Of a stretch of DNA of 64,000 nt, positions 9,342-17,286 are shown in pieces. Under the pieces are notes generated by a model, which was not told the DNA's origin, did not search any database, and saw only the letters and a program-made list of their open reading frames with translations. The stretch spans positions 372,001 through 436,000 of the forward strand of contig NZ_CP102798.1 in NCBI RefSeq assembly GCF_028356935.1, read 5' to 3'. The DNA comes from Lysinibacillus sp. OF-1 (GTDB lineage: Bacteria > Bacillota > Bacilli > Bacillales_A > Planococcaceae). Both the position numbers and the translations under genes were made by a program. The first letter of the stretch is position 1. Each line of letters opens with the position of its first letter.

Positions 9342-10493
9342 TTATATACTTTTTTCAAGCTCCTTTGCTTGTGCCTGTACAACATTTTGAAAAAGGTCTG
9401 TTGTCTCCTGAGTGGGTGATACATTTAATTCTGACAATAAAAGGCTATTAAAAGAATGATACATTTTTATGGCTTCAGCACGATTACCAATCTCAGTGTA
9501 ATGCCGAATTAATAGCTGAACAGTTTTATCGGAATATGGATTTAACTCTAAAGCTAACAATAATGAACGTTCTCTATTTTTAAAATTCCGGTTTTTAGTG
9601 TAATAATGAATCAATTCATCGAGTAATTGAGTAAATTGTTTATTCATTAAGTTAGCTTTACTAGCAGTCCATGAATAGTCCAATGTCGCCATAAACTCAC
9701 CATGATAATTTTGGATGAGCTCCTCCGCCTTCTCGATATCCAATCTTCCTGTTTCTGCTTTAGTATTTAAAATATACTCCAAATCATGGGCATCACATTG
9801 AAAATCCTCTAGTTTCAAAATATAGCAGCCATTCGTATATTCAATCACATCAGAGTAACCATACGATGAAAGCGTTGTACGCAAGTATGAAACGGTAGTA
9901 TGCAATTGGACTCTTGCCTTTTTAATATCCGTATCACTCCAAAGTGTATCTAGGATGGTATCACGAGGTACTGGCATATGAAGCTGTAAAAAAAGAAAGG
10001 CAAACAATTCTTTTGTTTTAATCGTTCTCCAATGAATTGCTTTTTCTTCATAAGAAACGACAAATTCCCCAAAGCATCTGATCGTAAGCGAAGGCTTTTG
10101 ATGAGTTTGAGCTGCTGATGTTAGATCTTTCTGGAACAGCTCTTGAATTCTATTAATCGTCGTTTCTAAGCGAGATTTCGAAATCGGCTTTAATAAGTAA
10201 TCAAGAGATTGTACATCAAATGCTTGAACAGCATAGTCTCGATAGGCAGTTACAAAAATGATACAGATGTTTTTGTCCCATGTTTTTATTAGTTGTGCAA
10301 CTTCTAAACCGCTCATACCTGGCATTTCAACGTCTAAAAAGGCTACTTGAAAGTCTAAGGTAGGTCCTTCTATCAGTAAGTCTTTTGCTGTAGTAAACGT
10401 TTCAATGACCTCAATGTCATCAAATGCATTTAAATGTTTTTTTATATTAACAAGAGCTAATGGTTCATCGTCCATCACAATTACCCGGATCAT
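9342..10493 (-). CDS. REC-wHTH-BTAD response regulator (SARP-like)
   Basis: Has 383 residues. The receiver domain (1-120) contains DDEP, phospho-acceptor Asp in FLDVEMPGMSG and the KPI lysine. An OmpR-like winged helix (about 137-225: CFGEF, KTKELFAFLF, LHTTVSYLR) is followed by a bacterial transcriptional activation domain (about 230-370) rich in TPR-like helices. I chose ATG 10493 (MIRVIVMDDEP) because GGAAGGTGG lies 7 nt upstream; the longer frame from 10526 has no such site. The receiver type matches regulators paired with LytS-type kinases, so the hybrid kinase at 4930-7971 is the natural partner. It probably forms an operon with the small gene at 10529-10708. Confidence 0.88.
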   Translation of the reverse strand: MIRVIVMDDEPLALVNIKKHLNAFDDIEVIETFTTAKDLLIEGPTLDFQVAFLDVEMPGMSGLEVAQLIKTWDKNICIIFVTAYRDYAVQAFDVQSLDYLLKPISKSRLETTINRIQELFQKDLTSAAQTHQKPSLTIRCFGEFVVSYEEKAIHWRTIKTKELFAFLFLQLHMPVPRDTILDTLWSDTDIKKARVQLHTTVSYLRTTLSSYGYSDVIEYTNGCYILKLEDFQCDAHDLEYILNTKAETGRLDIEKAEELIQNYHGEFMATLDYSWTASKANLMNKQFTQLLDELIHYYTKNRNFKNRERSLLLALELNPYSDKTVQLLIRHYTEIGNRAEAIKMYHSFNSLLLSELNVSPTQETTDLFQNVVQAQAKELEKSI

Positions 10494-10528
10494 ATAAGGA
10501 CCACCTTCCGCTAAATATAGCTGCATTA

Positions 10529-10708
10529 TCAGACTGAGATGTCTATTCTTGATCCTTTGTATGGATGTGTAGGAACTTGCTGAGGTAGATCTTGTAATAA
10601 TTCAATAGCTGTAGATGTGTTCAAATTGAGTGCGTTTTGCATTACGCTCATTTGTACGGTTTGTTGAAGCTCCATCAGCTGTGATGACATGAGTGAATTA
10701 ATTTCCAT
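10529..10708 (-). CDS. yjfB: YjfB-family small protein (putative motility protein)
   Basis: Has 59 residues, from MEINSLMSSQ to SRIDISV, preceded by a purine-rich AAAGGGGGGG. The pattern of a helical N-terminal half with VQMSVMQ, the segment IELLQDLP, and a C-terminal HPYKGSRIDI fits the YjfB family, found in flagellated Firmicutes and annotated as motility-related. Molecular function is unknown. It lies 35 bp upstream of the REC-BTAD regulator on the same strand, so the two are likely co-transcribed. That is an unusual setting and the only motility hint nearby. Confidence 0.75.
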   Translation of the reverse strand: MEINSLMSSQLMELQQTVQMSVMQNALNLNTSTAIELLQDLPQQVPTHPYKGSRIDISV

Positions 10709-11008
10709 TTCTACATTCCCCCCCCTTTCTTTATTTATCGGCTAAAAATAGCAAATATCTAATATAAAAAAGTCCGAAACTGTGCTACAAAATTATAGAT
10801 TTTTTACCCTCAAAATCTGCGAATTACTAAAAAATTAATTGAAATTGTATATTTTTCCGTTTTTATAGTAATAATTCCTAATATCAGGCGGATAACCCTG
10901 AGTTATTAATTTGCAAACTTATGGTTGCTGTCATAGTAGAGCTTTCAACTCTAGCGTGCTAGCAGCAGATTTGCAACAAATAATAAAATGATGGAGGTAT
11001 TACTAAAC
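10709..11008. other. Divergent intergenic region with possible structured leader
   Basis: This 300-bp stretch between yjfB (minus) and the LysM/3D gene (plus) is AT-rich. From about 10880 to 10980 it has several short complementary segments (TAGAG/CTCTA, CTAGCGTGCTAG) flanked by two copies of ATTTGCAA. This hints at a structured 5' leader for the cell-wall gene. I cannot match it to the ydaO/yuaA (c-di-AMP) riboswitch that often precedes such genes. Confidence 0.3.
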
Positions 11009-11785
11009 ATGAAGAAAAAAGCATTAGCTTTAGCAGTAGCGATGACCTTTGGTTTGAGTCTGTATGCAAGTCCTTCCTCTGCGAAGGACAAATCACCAGG
11101 CAATATACTATGGGCAATTCCTGAGATTTATAATTTAACGGTTGGAGAATTCCAGCAACTAAATGAGATGGAGTCGTTGTGGTTCTATCCAGAGCTGGAT
11201 TTAGTGAAGGACACGACAACAAAAACAGAGTCGGCAAATGAAGATGAATATGTCATCAAAGGCGGTGACACATTATTTTCAATCGCTCGTACAAATAATG
11301 TGACGGTTGATGAACTAAAAGCATGGAATAACCTTGGTTCAGATTTAATTTTAGCTGGTGAGTCATTGGCTATTAAGGCTTCGGCTGCAAAACCAAAGCC
11401 CAAAACTTCTGAGGGAATTGCAGCTGCAAAACCTGCTACAACGACTACAACTAAACCAGCAAGTGCTCCGGCAAGTGCTCCAGCAACTGGTTCTGGTAAA
11501 ACATTGACAATGCGTGCGACTGCATATACGGCCTATTGTGAAGGTTGTTCAGGTATTACCGCAAATGGCACAGATATTAGATCTAATCCCAACTTAAAAG
11601 TCATTGCAGTAGACCCTAGAGTTATTCCTCTTGGTACAAAAGTTTGGGTGGAAGGCTATGGTGAAGCGATAGCAGCTGATACAGGGGGAGCTATTAAGGG
11701 TAATAAAATTGATGTATTTATTCCTACTGAAGGACAAGCACTCCAATGGGGTGTGAAACACGTAACAGTAAAAATTTTAGATTAA
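11009..11785 (+). CDS. Secreted LysM and 3D-domain cell-wall protein (YocH-like)
   Basis: Has 258 residues: signal peptide (about 1-26, cleavage near SSA), one LysM peptidoglycan-binding module (about 70-120: IKGGDTLFSIA, NNLGSD, GESLAIKA), a low-complexity Ala/Thr/Pro/Lys linker, and a C-terminal 3D domain (about 165-258). The domain's conserved Asp residues are visible in VIAVDPRVIPLG, IAADTGG and IDVF. 3D proteins are lytic-transglycosylase-like or muralytic enzymes. Start ATG 11009 follows GGAGG; the longer frame from 10988 would put the signal peptide too far inside. A terminator follows at 11791. Confidence 0.88.
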   Translation: MKKKALALAVAMTFGLSLYASPSSAKDKSPGNILWAIPEIYNLTVGEFQQLNEMESLWFYPELDLVKDTTTKTESANEDEYVIKGGDTLFSIARTNNVTVDELKAWNNLGSDLILAGESLAIKASAAKPKPKTSEGIAAAKPATTTTTKPASAPASAPATGSGKTLTMRATAYTAYCEGCSGITANGTDIRSNPNLKVIAVDPRVIPLGTKVWVEGYGEAIAADTGGAIKGNKIDVFIPTEGQALQWGVKHVTVKILD

Positions 11786-11790
11786 CTATG

Positions 11791-11826
11791 AAAAGGGATT
11801 TCTCAAGCTTTGGGAAGTCCTTTTTT
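11791..11826 (+). terminator. Terminator of the LysM/3D gene
   Basis: Imperfect hairpin AAGGGATTTCTCAA/TGGGAAGTCCTT around a GCTT loop, followed by six T. Confidence 0.75.
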
Positions 11827-11974
11827 GATTCAGCAAAAATATTTCATACTAAAAACGATGTACAGAGATTAAAAATACTCCTTTTTCCTAGGAGAGGAGG
11901 AGGTCGTATTTATTTGTTTTGTGCATAAGTACTGGGTAAGTTGGTAATCATCAGAAATAGAGGAGGAATTTTTT

Positions 11975-12523
11975 ATGAAAAAAATAAGTTTAATTGGCAT
12001 TTCTTTATTAGTTTTTGTTGGTGGTTGTAGTTTCTTTAATAAAGAAGAAAAGTTACCTGTAAATGCGACGTCCCCCTTAACGGCTACTGCAAAAGTGATT
12101 GGTGCAAATAACGAAAGCTATGGGAATGCGTTTTTTCAAGAAGAGGATAATGGCGTTAGAATGACGCTGGCCTTAACTGGCTTACCGCCAGGCACACATG
12201 GTATTCATATTCATGAAGTAGGGAAATGTGAACCACCTAAATTTGAATCGGCTGGTGGACACTTTAATCCAACTAATAAAGAGCATGGTAAATTAAATCC
12301 AAACGGCTATCACTTAGGGGATTTACCAAATTTAGAGATTGGTGAGGATGGTAATGTTGATTTAGATTTCCTAGCTGAGGGATTGACTTTACAAAAAGAT
12401 CAACCAAATTCGTTATTAGATAGCGATGGCAGTGCTATTGTTATTCATGAATCAGCTGACGATTATAAAACAGATCCAGCAGGTAATTCTGGAGCAAGAA
12501 TTGCTTGCGGTGTAATTCAATAA
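11975..12523 (+). CDS. sodC: Cu/Zn superoxide dismutase lipoprotein
   Basis: Has 182 residues with a lipoprotein signal (lipobox VGGC, Cys18), so it sits on the outer face of the membrane. Every metal ligand is visible: His78, His80, His96 and His158 for copper; bridging His96 with His104, His113 and Asp116 for zinc. The disulfide pair Cys85/Cys178 and the active-site Arg175 (GARIACG) are present. It should dismutate superoxide. This matters because the B. subtilis relative YojM is described as lacking copper ligands. Single gene with its own ribosome site (GAGGAGG) and terminator. Confidence 0.92.
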   Translation: MKKISLIGISLLVFVGGCSFFNKEEKLPVNATSPLTATAKVIGANNESYGNAFFQEEDNGVRMTLALTGLPPGTHGIHIHEVGKCEPPKFESAGGHFNPTNKEHGKLNPNGYHLGDLPNLEIGEDGNVDLDFLAEGLTLQKDQPNSLLDSDGSAIVIHESADDYKTDPAGNSGARIACGVIQ

Positions 12524-12536
12524 AATGATGTGGAAG

Positions 12537-12570
12537 ACTGTATCTAATAATTATTAGATGCAGTTTTTTA
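12537..12570 (+). terminator. Terminator of sodC
   Basis: ACTGTATCTAATA (12537-12549) pairs with TATTAGATGCAGT (12552-12564) with one mismatch, followed by a T run. Confidence 0.82.
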
Positions 12571-12646
12571 TTATATGGAATAAAATGGTGTTCTATCTAA
12601 TGATGAGATCAGTTTTATATTTATAATGCATAATGTGTATTATTTA

Positions 12647-12676
12647 TTGCACTTTGCTAAATTACTATTGTATAAT
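12647..12676 (+). promoter_or_regulatory. SigA-type promoter of the small acidic-protein gene
   Basis: -35 TTGCAC (12647-12652), 18-bp spacer, -10 TATAAT (12671-12676), about 40 bp before the ATG at 12716. Confidence 0.65.
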
Positions 12677-12715
12677 TCTTTTATCAGAAAATTCAATCAA
12701 ATAAGGAGTGATACA

Positions 12716-12859
12716 ATGGGGAAATTGTTAAATTCAAAATTTGAAACGTATTTAATGGATCAAGAGTTTGATTTCTATGAAGAGGAAGAAAAAAATGAGG
12801 AGCAAATGGTGAAGGTACATTATGAAGAATATCCAGAAGGGTTTTTTACAAGTTTATAA
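12716..12859 (+). CDS. Small acidic protein of unknown function
   Basis: Has 47 residues. ATG 12716 has AAGGAG 7 nt upstream and a consensus promoter before it, which argues for a real gene. The longer frame from 12626 runs through the promoter and is rejected. The protein is very acidic in its middle (EEEEKNEEQ) and ends in an aromatic EEYPEGFF motif. I do not recognise a family. It stands alone between two strong terminators. Confidence 0.65.
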   Translation: MGKLLNSKFETYLMDQEFDFYEEEEKNEEQMVKVHYEEYPEGFFTSL

Positions 12860-12869
12860 TGAATATTTG

Positions 12870-12917
12870 ATGGGCTATGTTGAAAGTGATGATAACTTTT
12901 AACATAGCCCATTACTT
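12870..12917 (+). terminator. Long terminator hairpin
   Basis: ATGGGCTATGTT (12870-12881) pairs perfectly with AACATAGCCCAT (12901-12912), with AAAGT/ACTTT nested inside. The T run is poor. Confidence 0.65.
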
Positions 12918-13027
12918 TCTGCACCTCTATTTATAAACAGCTTGTTAGGAGCATAATAATGAAATACATCCCTTTACTATTTTAGTTAGGTCTTAAGGCA
13001 TATGTACTTTTCTGAAATAGATTCATG

Positions 13028-13033
13028 TATAAT
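13028..13033 (+). promoter_or_regulatory. -10 element before the M20 amidohydrolase gene
   Basis: A consensus TATAAT lies 32 bp before ATG 13065. No good -35 is visible at 17 bp. It falls inside the longer reading frame from 13002 and so supports the later start. Confidence 0.5.
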
Positions 13034-13064
13034 GGGAAACAAAAATGCGTATAGAGGTGTAGTT

Positions 13065-14174
13065 ATGTCAAAAGCTTTAACAGTAGAAGAAACGATTTAT
13101 CAATGGTTTGATCATTTTCACAAATATCCAGAAGTAAGCTGGAAGGAGTTCGAGACAACTAAGAAAATCGCTTCGATACTGGATGAATTACAGATTAGTT
13201 ATCGTTTACTAGGTGACATACCTGGGTTAATAGCTGAAATTGGAACAGGTGAAGAAATAATTGCAGTCCGCGCTGATATCGATGCTTTATGGCAAGAAGT
13301 TGATGGAAAATGGCAAGCGAATCATTCTTGTGGACATGATGCCAATATGACAATGGTTCTTGGGGCATTACTACTACTGAAGGATCGCCCATTGCAACAT
13401 CGTGTGCGTTTCATTTTCCAACCTGCTGAAGAATTAGGAAATGGTGCATGTGCAGCCTTCGATCGAGGAGCGGTTGATGGGGTAACACATTTATTTGGAG
13501 TCCATTTAAGACCAATTGAAGAATTACCACTTGGTAAAGTTTCGCCAGCAATCCATCATGGTGCAGCTTATTTTTTAGAGGGGACTATTCAAGGCATTGA
13601 TGCACATGGCGCTAGACCTCACCAAGGTAAAAATGCGATTGATGTCATTATGGCTGTGCAACAAATGCTACACAGTATTCATTTATCTCCATTTGAACCA
13701 CATTCTGCGAAGTTAACGAAAATTATCGCAGATGGAGGTAGTACAAATATTATTCCAGGTAATGCTAGCTTTTCAATGGATATTCGAGCACAACACAATC
13801 AACAACTCGAATTGCTACGCAGCAAAATTGAGTTTGGTTTAACATCAATACAGCGACAATTTGAAATTGATATGACTTGGAATTGGGTTGATTTTACGCC
13901 AGGTGCTGAAGTTTCACCAATTGCGGCAAACATGGCGAAGGCTGCCATCATTGAAACTTTAGGTGAAGAACATTTAGCGGATGAAATAACGACACCAGGT
14001 AGTGATGATTTCCATTTCTATACAGTGAAAAAGCCAGAATTAAAAGCAGCGATGATTGGAATCGGGGCAAACCTAACGCCAGGATTACATCATCCTAAGA
14101 TGACATTTGATCGTAGTGCTTTAATGGATGCTGCAAAAGTACTTGCTTGTGTATTAGAAAAAAAACCTGAATAA
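13065..14174 (+). CDS. M20-family amidohydrolase/aminoacylase
   Basis: Has 369 residues from ATG 13065 (AGAGGTG upstream); an upstream ATG at 13002 precedes the -10 element and is not used. Metal-site motifs of the M20 family are present: VRADIDALW, HSCGHDANM, PAEELGNG, VHLRP and a C-terminal PGSDDFHFY, with the usual dimerisation lid between. Members hydrolyse N-acyl amino acids or small peptides in the cytoplasm; the substrate here is unknown. Downstream lie an NhaC-type transporter and a dipeptide-epimerase-like gene, which suggests a peptide or modified amino-acid salvage locus. A terminator separates it from the transporter. Confidence 0.85.
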   Translation: MSKALTVEETIYQWFDHFHKYPEVSWKEFETTKKIASILDELQISYRLLGDIPGLIAEIGTGEEIIAVRADIDALWQEVDGKWQANHSCGHDANMTMVLGALLLLKDRPLQHRVRFIFQPAEELGNGACAAFDRGAVDGVTHLFGVHLRPIEELPLGKVSPAIHHGAAYFLEGTIQGIDAHGARPHQGKNAIDVIMAVQQMLHSIHLSPFEPHSAKLTKIIADGGSTNIIPGNASFSMDIRAQHNQQLELLRSKIEFGLTSIQRQFEIDMTWNWVDFTPGAEVSPIAANMAKAAIIETLGEEHLADEITTPGSDDFHFYTVKKPELKAAMIGIGANLTPGLHHPKMTFDRSALMDAAKVLACVLEKKPE

Positions 14175-14187
14175 AAAAATAATTTTT

Positions 14188-14234
14188 AAGCTATATGAAA
14201 AAATGTAATTTATTTTTTCATATAGCTTTTTTTG
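14188..14234 (+). terminator. Strong terminator after the M20 gene
   Basis: AAGCTATATGAAAAAA (14188-14203) pairs perfectly with TTTTTTCATATAGCTT (14213-14228), followed by T residues. Confidence 0.92.
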
Positions 14235-14294
14235 CATGAACATTTCCTGAAATGTATGGATATTCAAGGGTTTGCATTGCTTTTTATTGCTACT

Positions 14295-14308
14295 TGAAAA
14301 CGTTTTAT
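14295..14308 (+). promoter_or_regulatory. Possible CcpA cre-like site
   Basis: TGAAAACGTTTTAT matches the cre consensus TGWAANCGNTNWCA at 12 of 14 positions and is largely palindromic. It lies about 150 bp before the transporter start. The last two positions fail, so this is only suggestive. Confidence 0.3.
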
Positions 14309-14456
14309 TACGCTAAAACAAAGGGATTTGCTAGAGAAGCATAAATTTTTTGCGTTGACTTTTAATTTTTTGAATATTAAGCTAAAAAACGTAAAAAATT
14401 ATTTGCGTCTTTGAAAAACCGAAATGGGATTTGGTGCAAAAAAAGGGGATGGAAGA

Positions 14457-15905
14457 ATGAAAAAGGATATTAATGCAGGTTGGGCACTACTAACTTTTGC
14501 AATTATGATTATTACAATGTTGATTACAGTAGTTGTTTTAGAGCAAAGTCCTCACGTACCTCTTCTTGTTGGCACAACTGTAGCAGCAATTGTTGCCAAA
14601 ATGCATGGATACAAATGGTCAGAAATTGAAGAAATGATGTATAAGGGGATACGACTGGCATTACCTGCCATTGTCATTATTATTTTAGTAGGTTTGACAA
14701 TTGGGGCATGGATTGGCGGCGGGGTCGTAGCAACGATGATTTTCTATGGCTTAAAATTAATTTCTCCAGCGTGGTTCTTAGTGACAATCATGCTGTTATG
14801 TTCAATCGTGTCATTAGCTATTGGTAGTTCATGGTCAACGATGGCGACAATTGGTGTCGCAGGTATGGGTATTGGTTTAAGTATGGGTATTCCAGCGGCT
14901 ATGATTGCTGGTGCGGTTATTTCAGGTTCATACTTTGGAGATAAGATGTCACCACTATCAGATACAACGAATCTAGCAGCAGGTTTAACAGGTACTAATT
15001 TATTTGAGCATATTAAGCATATGCTTTATACAACAATTCCAGCGTTAATTATTTCGCTTGTTGTTTTTGGAATTCTCGGTAGAAAATTTGCAGATGTTTC
15101 CATGAAATCAGAAGAAATTTTAACAACGTTAAAAGTGATGGAAGAAAGCTTTGTCATTTCTCCTTTACTATTACTTGTACCAGTGGGTGTTATTGTTTTA
15201 GTAGCTAAAAAGGTGCCAGCAATTCCAGCTTTAATTATTGGTATTGTTTCAGGTTTCTTACTGCAAATTTTTGTACAAGGTGGTTCAGCCGCAAGTGCTG
15301 TACAAGCATTGCAAGCTGGATTCGAAATCTCGACAGGTAATCACATGGTGGATGATTTATTTAACCGTGGTGGTTTAGATTCAATGATGAATACGGTTTC
15401 AATGACCATTGTAGCGATGACTTTTGGTGGTATTTTAGAGTATTCAGGAATGTTAAAAGCGCTTATGAACGTAATTGTGAAGTTTGCTAAGTCTACTGGA
15501 AGCCTTATTGCTTCAACTATTGCAGCATGTGTAACAACAAACGCAACTTGTTCTGAGCAATATATTTCAATTGTTGTCCCTTCACGTATGTTTGCGGGGG
15601 TATATCAACAACGTGGTTTGCATTCTAAAAATCTATCTCGTGCATTAGAAGATGGGGGAACATTAACATCTGTTTTCTTCCCTTGGAATACTTGTGGTGT
15701 ATTTATTCTAGCTACTTTAGGTGTAAGTGCTATGGAGTACGCACCATATGCCATTCTTAATTTTGCTGTACCTATTATCTCCATCATTTATGGATATATT
15801 GGATTTGCCATTGTTAAATTAACACCAGAGGAAATAGCAGAAGCTGAGAAGCGTAAAAAAGAATTAGAGCTAGAAAGTTCTGAGAATGTAGCGATTGCAG
15901 ATTAA
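14457..15905 (+). CDS. NhaC-family Na+/H+ antiporter-like transporter
   Basis: Has 482 residues with about 11-12 membrane segments. The family signature SGSYFGDKMSPLSDTTNLA, the earlier GSSWSTMATIGVAG and the late TTNATCSEQY identify the NhaC/MleN group, which exchanges Na+ for H+ or couples this to carboxylate exchange (malate/lactate in MleN). ATG 14457 (MKKDINAG) follows a GGGG-rich purine tract; the in-frame ATG at 14424 lacks a site. The C-terminus is a charged tail rich in Glu and Lys. Placed between an amidohydrolase and a dipeptide-epimerase locus, it may import or export a substrate for them. Confidence 0.85.
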   Translation: MKKDINAGWALLTFAIMIITMLITVVVLEQSPHVPLLVGTTVAAIVAKMHGYKWSEIEEMMYKGIRLALPAIVIIILVGLTIGAWIGGGVVATMIFYGLKLISPAWFLVTIMLLCSIVSLAIGSSWSTMATIGVAGMGIGLSMGIPAAMIAGAVISGSYFGDKMSPLSDTTNLAAGLTGTNLFEHIKHMLYTTIPALIISLVVFGILGRKFADVSMKSEEILTTLKVMEESFVISPLLLLVPVGVIVLVAKKVPAIPALIIGIVSGFLLQIFVQGGSAASAVQALQAGFEISTGNHMVDDLFNRGGLDSMMNTVSMTIVAMTFGGILEYSGMLKALMNVIVKFAKSTGSLIASTIAACVTTNATCSEQYISIVVPSRMFAGVYQQRGLHSKNLSRALEDGGTLTSVFFPWNTCGVFILATLGVSAMEYAPYAILNFAVPIISIIYGYIGFAIVKLTPEEIAEAEKRKKELELESSENVAIAD

Positions 15906-15910
15906 AATAA

Positions 15911-15952
15911 AATTCTCGTAGATACATGTTTATCTACGAGAATTCCTTTTTC
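15911..15952 (+). terminator. Bidirectional terminator
   Basis: AATTCTCGTAGATA (15911-15924) pairs with TATCTACGAGAATT (15931-15944), followed by CCTTTTTC, between convergent genes. Confidence 0.88.
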
Positions 15953-15967
15953 TTTTGATGCCATCAT

Positions 15968-17209
15968 TTAGTAGGTCGCAAAATTCAATTCATAAATGGT
16001 ACGAGGGCGACCTTGTTGATGGGTCATTTCCTCACCGACAACGTTTGCATAACCATTATCAACTAATTTTTTGATAATACGTTCGGTTGTTCGCCGTGTA
16101 ACTTGAAGATATTCAGCAAGATTTTGTGATGTAAATTGTGCGGATTGTCGATCATGGCTGAAATTGATTAGTTTAGAGATATTTAATGGACTGAGGCTTG
16201 TTAGCTTAGCCATTTGTAAAACGTAGGGATCATCTGTTTTTAAAGACACTTTACCTTCTGAATTCGGAAAAGGTCCTAATAGATTTTTATGTTCATCAAG
16301 AATGAAAATCTCGAAAGGCTTCGTAAATGTTAAAGCTTGCTGTGCATTTTGTGTTGCTTCCAAAATGGAGTAACCATAACCGAATGCTAGCTTAAATGGT
16401 TGTTCGATTTGTTGTATTAGTTCTTCTAAGCTTTCCCTTTCTAGTGCATTTTGTAAATGACCTGCGGTTGTGTAGAGCTCAAAGGTGTGGGCAGCAATTT
16501 GCTTGTACGTTGAAAAGGTAGCCTTAGCAATTTGATTTAAAATAGTTGATTCGATTGAAGAATCCCCCTGAATTTCTAATAGACCGACAACGGCTTTAAA
16601 GGCTTCGGATTTGGTTAGTAATGACTTGGATTTAGTTTCTTCTAGACATTGCAGAATAGAATTTGTAGTATCTAGCATACGCATTGCGGGTATGTGAAGT
16701 GCTTGTAATTCATCGAAAACACTATGAATACTTGTAATGACAAATTCTATACTTTTGGCATTCCACAAGGTGATATGACGCTGTAAAATATGTTCAGTTG
16801 GTTCTGTAATCGATATATGCTGAACATGTGGCTTAGGTCCAGTATATTCTATTTCTGTTAAAACATTGTCAACGAATGCTGGATTCATGACATCAATGGA
16901 AATTCTATCGATTGCTACACTATGTTTGGCTACTAGTGATAAGAGTGTTGTAGAAATGGCTGTTTCATCTTGTTTAATATAATTCCATGGTATTGGGATT
17001 TCCGAAAGTAATGACTGGGCATGTAAATAGGGTAATGTTCCTCCTAATAGCAGTGCGTCACATGGTTTAATTTGCTTCATTAAAGTTGGTGCTTCAGATG
17101 GGTGGTTGTAAAGATAAAATTCTAATTGAACATCGGCTATGTTTTGTGCGATACTAATAATACGATTCATAAATGCTTTAGAACAAATAATCGCTATTTT
17201 GGTAGACAT
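15968..17209 (-). CDS. Transcriptional regulator with PrpR_N-like sensor half and C-terminal HTH
   Basis: Has 413 residues. The N-terminal half reads like an alpha/beta ligand-sensing fold (LLLGGTLPYL, reminiscent of PrpR_N sensors). The middle is helical and shows no catalytic motif I recognise. The C-terminal 60 residues form a winged helix (NLAEYLQVTRRTTERIIKKL, GRPRTIYEL). ATG 17209 (MSTKIA) is chosen because AAAGGA is 9 nt away; ATG 17215 is too close. It is divergent from the epimerase gene across 77 bp holding three TAACGAC repeats, which are probably its operators. I do not know a named family. Confidence 0.7.
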   Translation of the reverse strand: MSTKIAIICSKAFMNRIISIAQNIADVQLEFYLYNHPSEAPTLMKQIKPCDALLLGGTLPYLHAQSLLSEIPIPWNYIKQDETAISTTLLSLVAKHSVAIDRISIDVMNPAFVDNVLTEIEYTGPKPHVQHISITEPTEHILQRHITLWNAKSIEFVITSIHSVFDELQALHIPAMRMLDTTNSILQCLEETKSKSLLTKSEAFKAVVGLLEIQGDSSIESTILNQIAKATFSTYKQIAAHTFELYTTAGHLQNALERESLEELIQQIEQPFKLAFGYGYSILEATQNAQQALTFTKPFEIFILDEHKNLLGPFPNSEGKVSLKTDDPYVLQMAKLTSLSPLNISKLINFSHDRQSAQFTSQNLAEYLQVTRRTTERIIKKLVDNGYANVVGEEMTHQQGRPRTIYELNFATY

Positions 17210-17242
17210 GGGCATCGTTCCTTTTCTATTTTTTTAAATATT

Positions 17243-17272
17243 TAACGACGTATTAACGACATATATAACGAC
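17243..17272 (+). promoter_or_regulatory. Triplicate TAACGAC operator candidate
   Basis: TAACGAC occurs at 17243-17249, 17254-17260 and 17266-17272, start-to-start spacing 11 and 12 bp, about one helical turn. The array fills the divergent promoter between the regulator and the epimerase gene and ends just before the GGGAG ribosome site, a position suited to repression. Confidence 0.65.
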
Positions 17273-17286
17273 AAGGGAGATTGATT

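Noticed and set aside
10709..11008. c-di-AMP (ydaO/yuaA) riboswitch before the cell-wall gene
   Set aside because: Expected by analogy, but the conserved core elements cannot be found.
11746..11928. 60-codon ORF at the end of the LysM/3D gene
   Set aside because: It overlaps the gene in another frame and includes the terminator hairpin.
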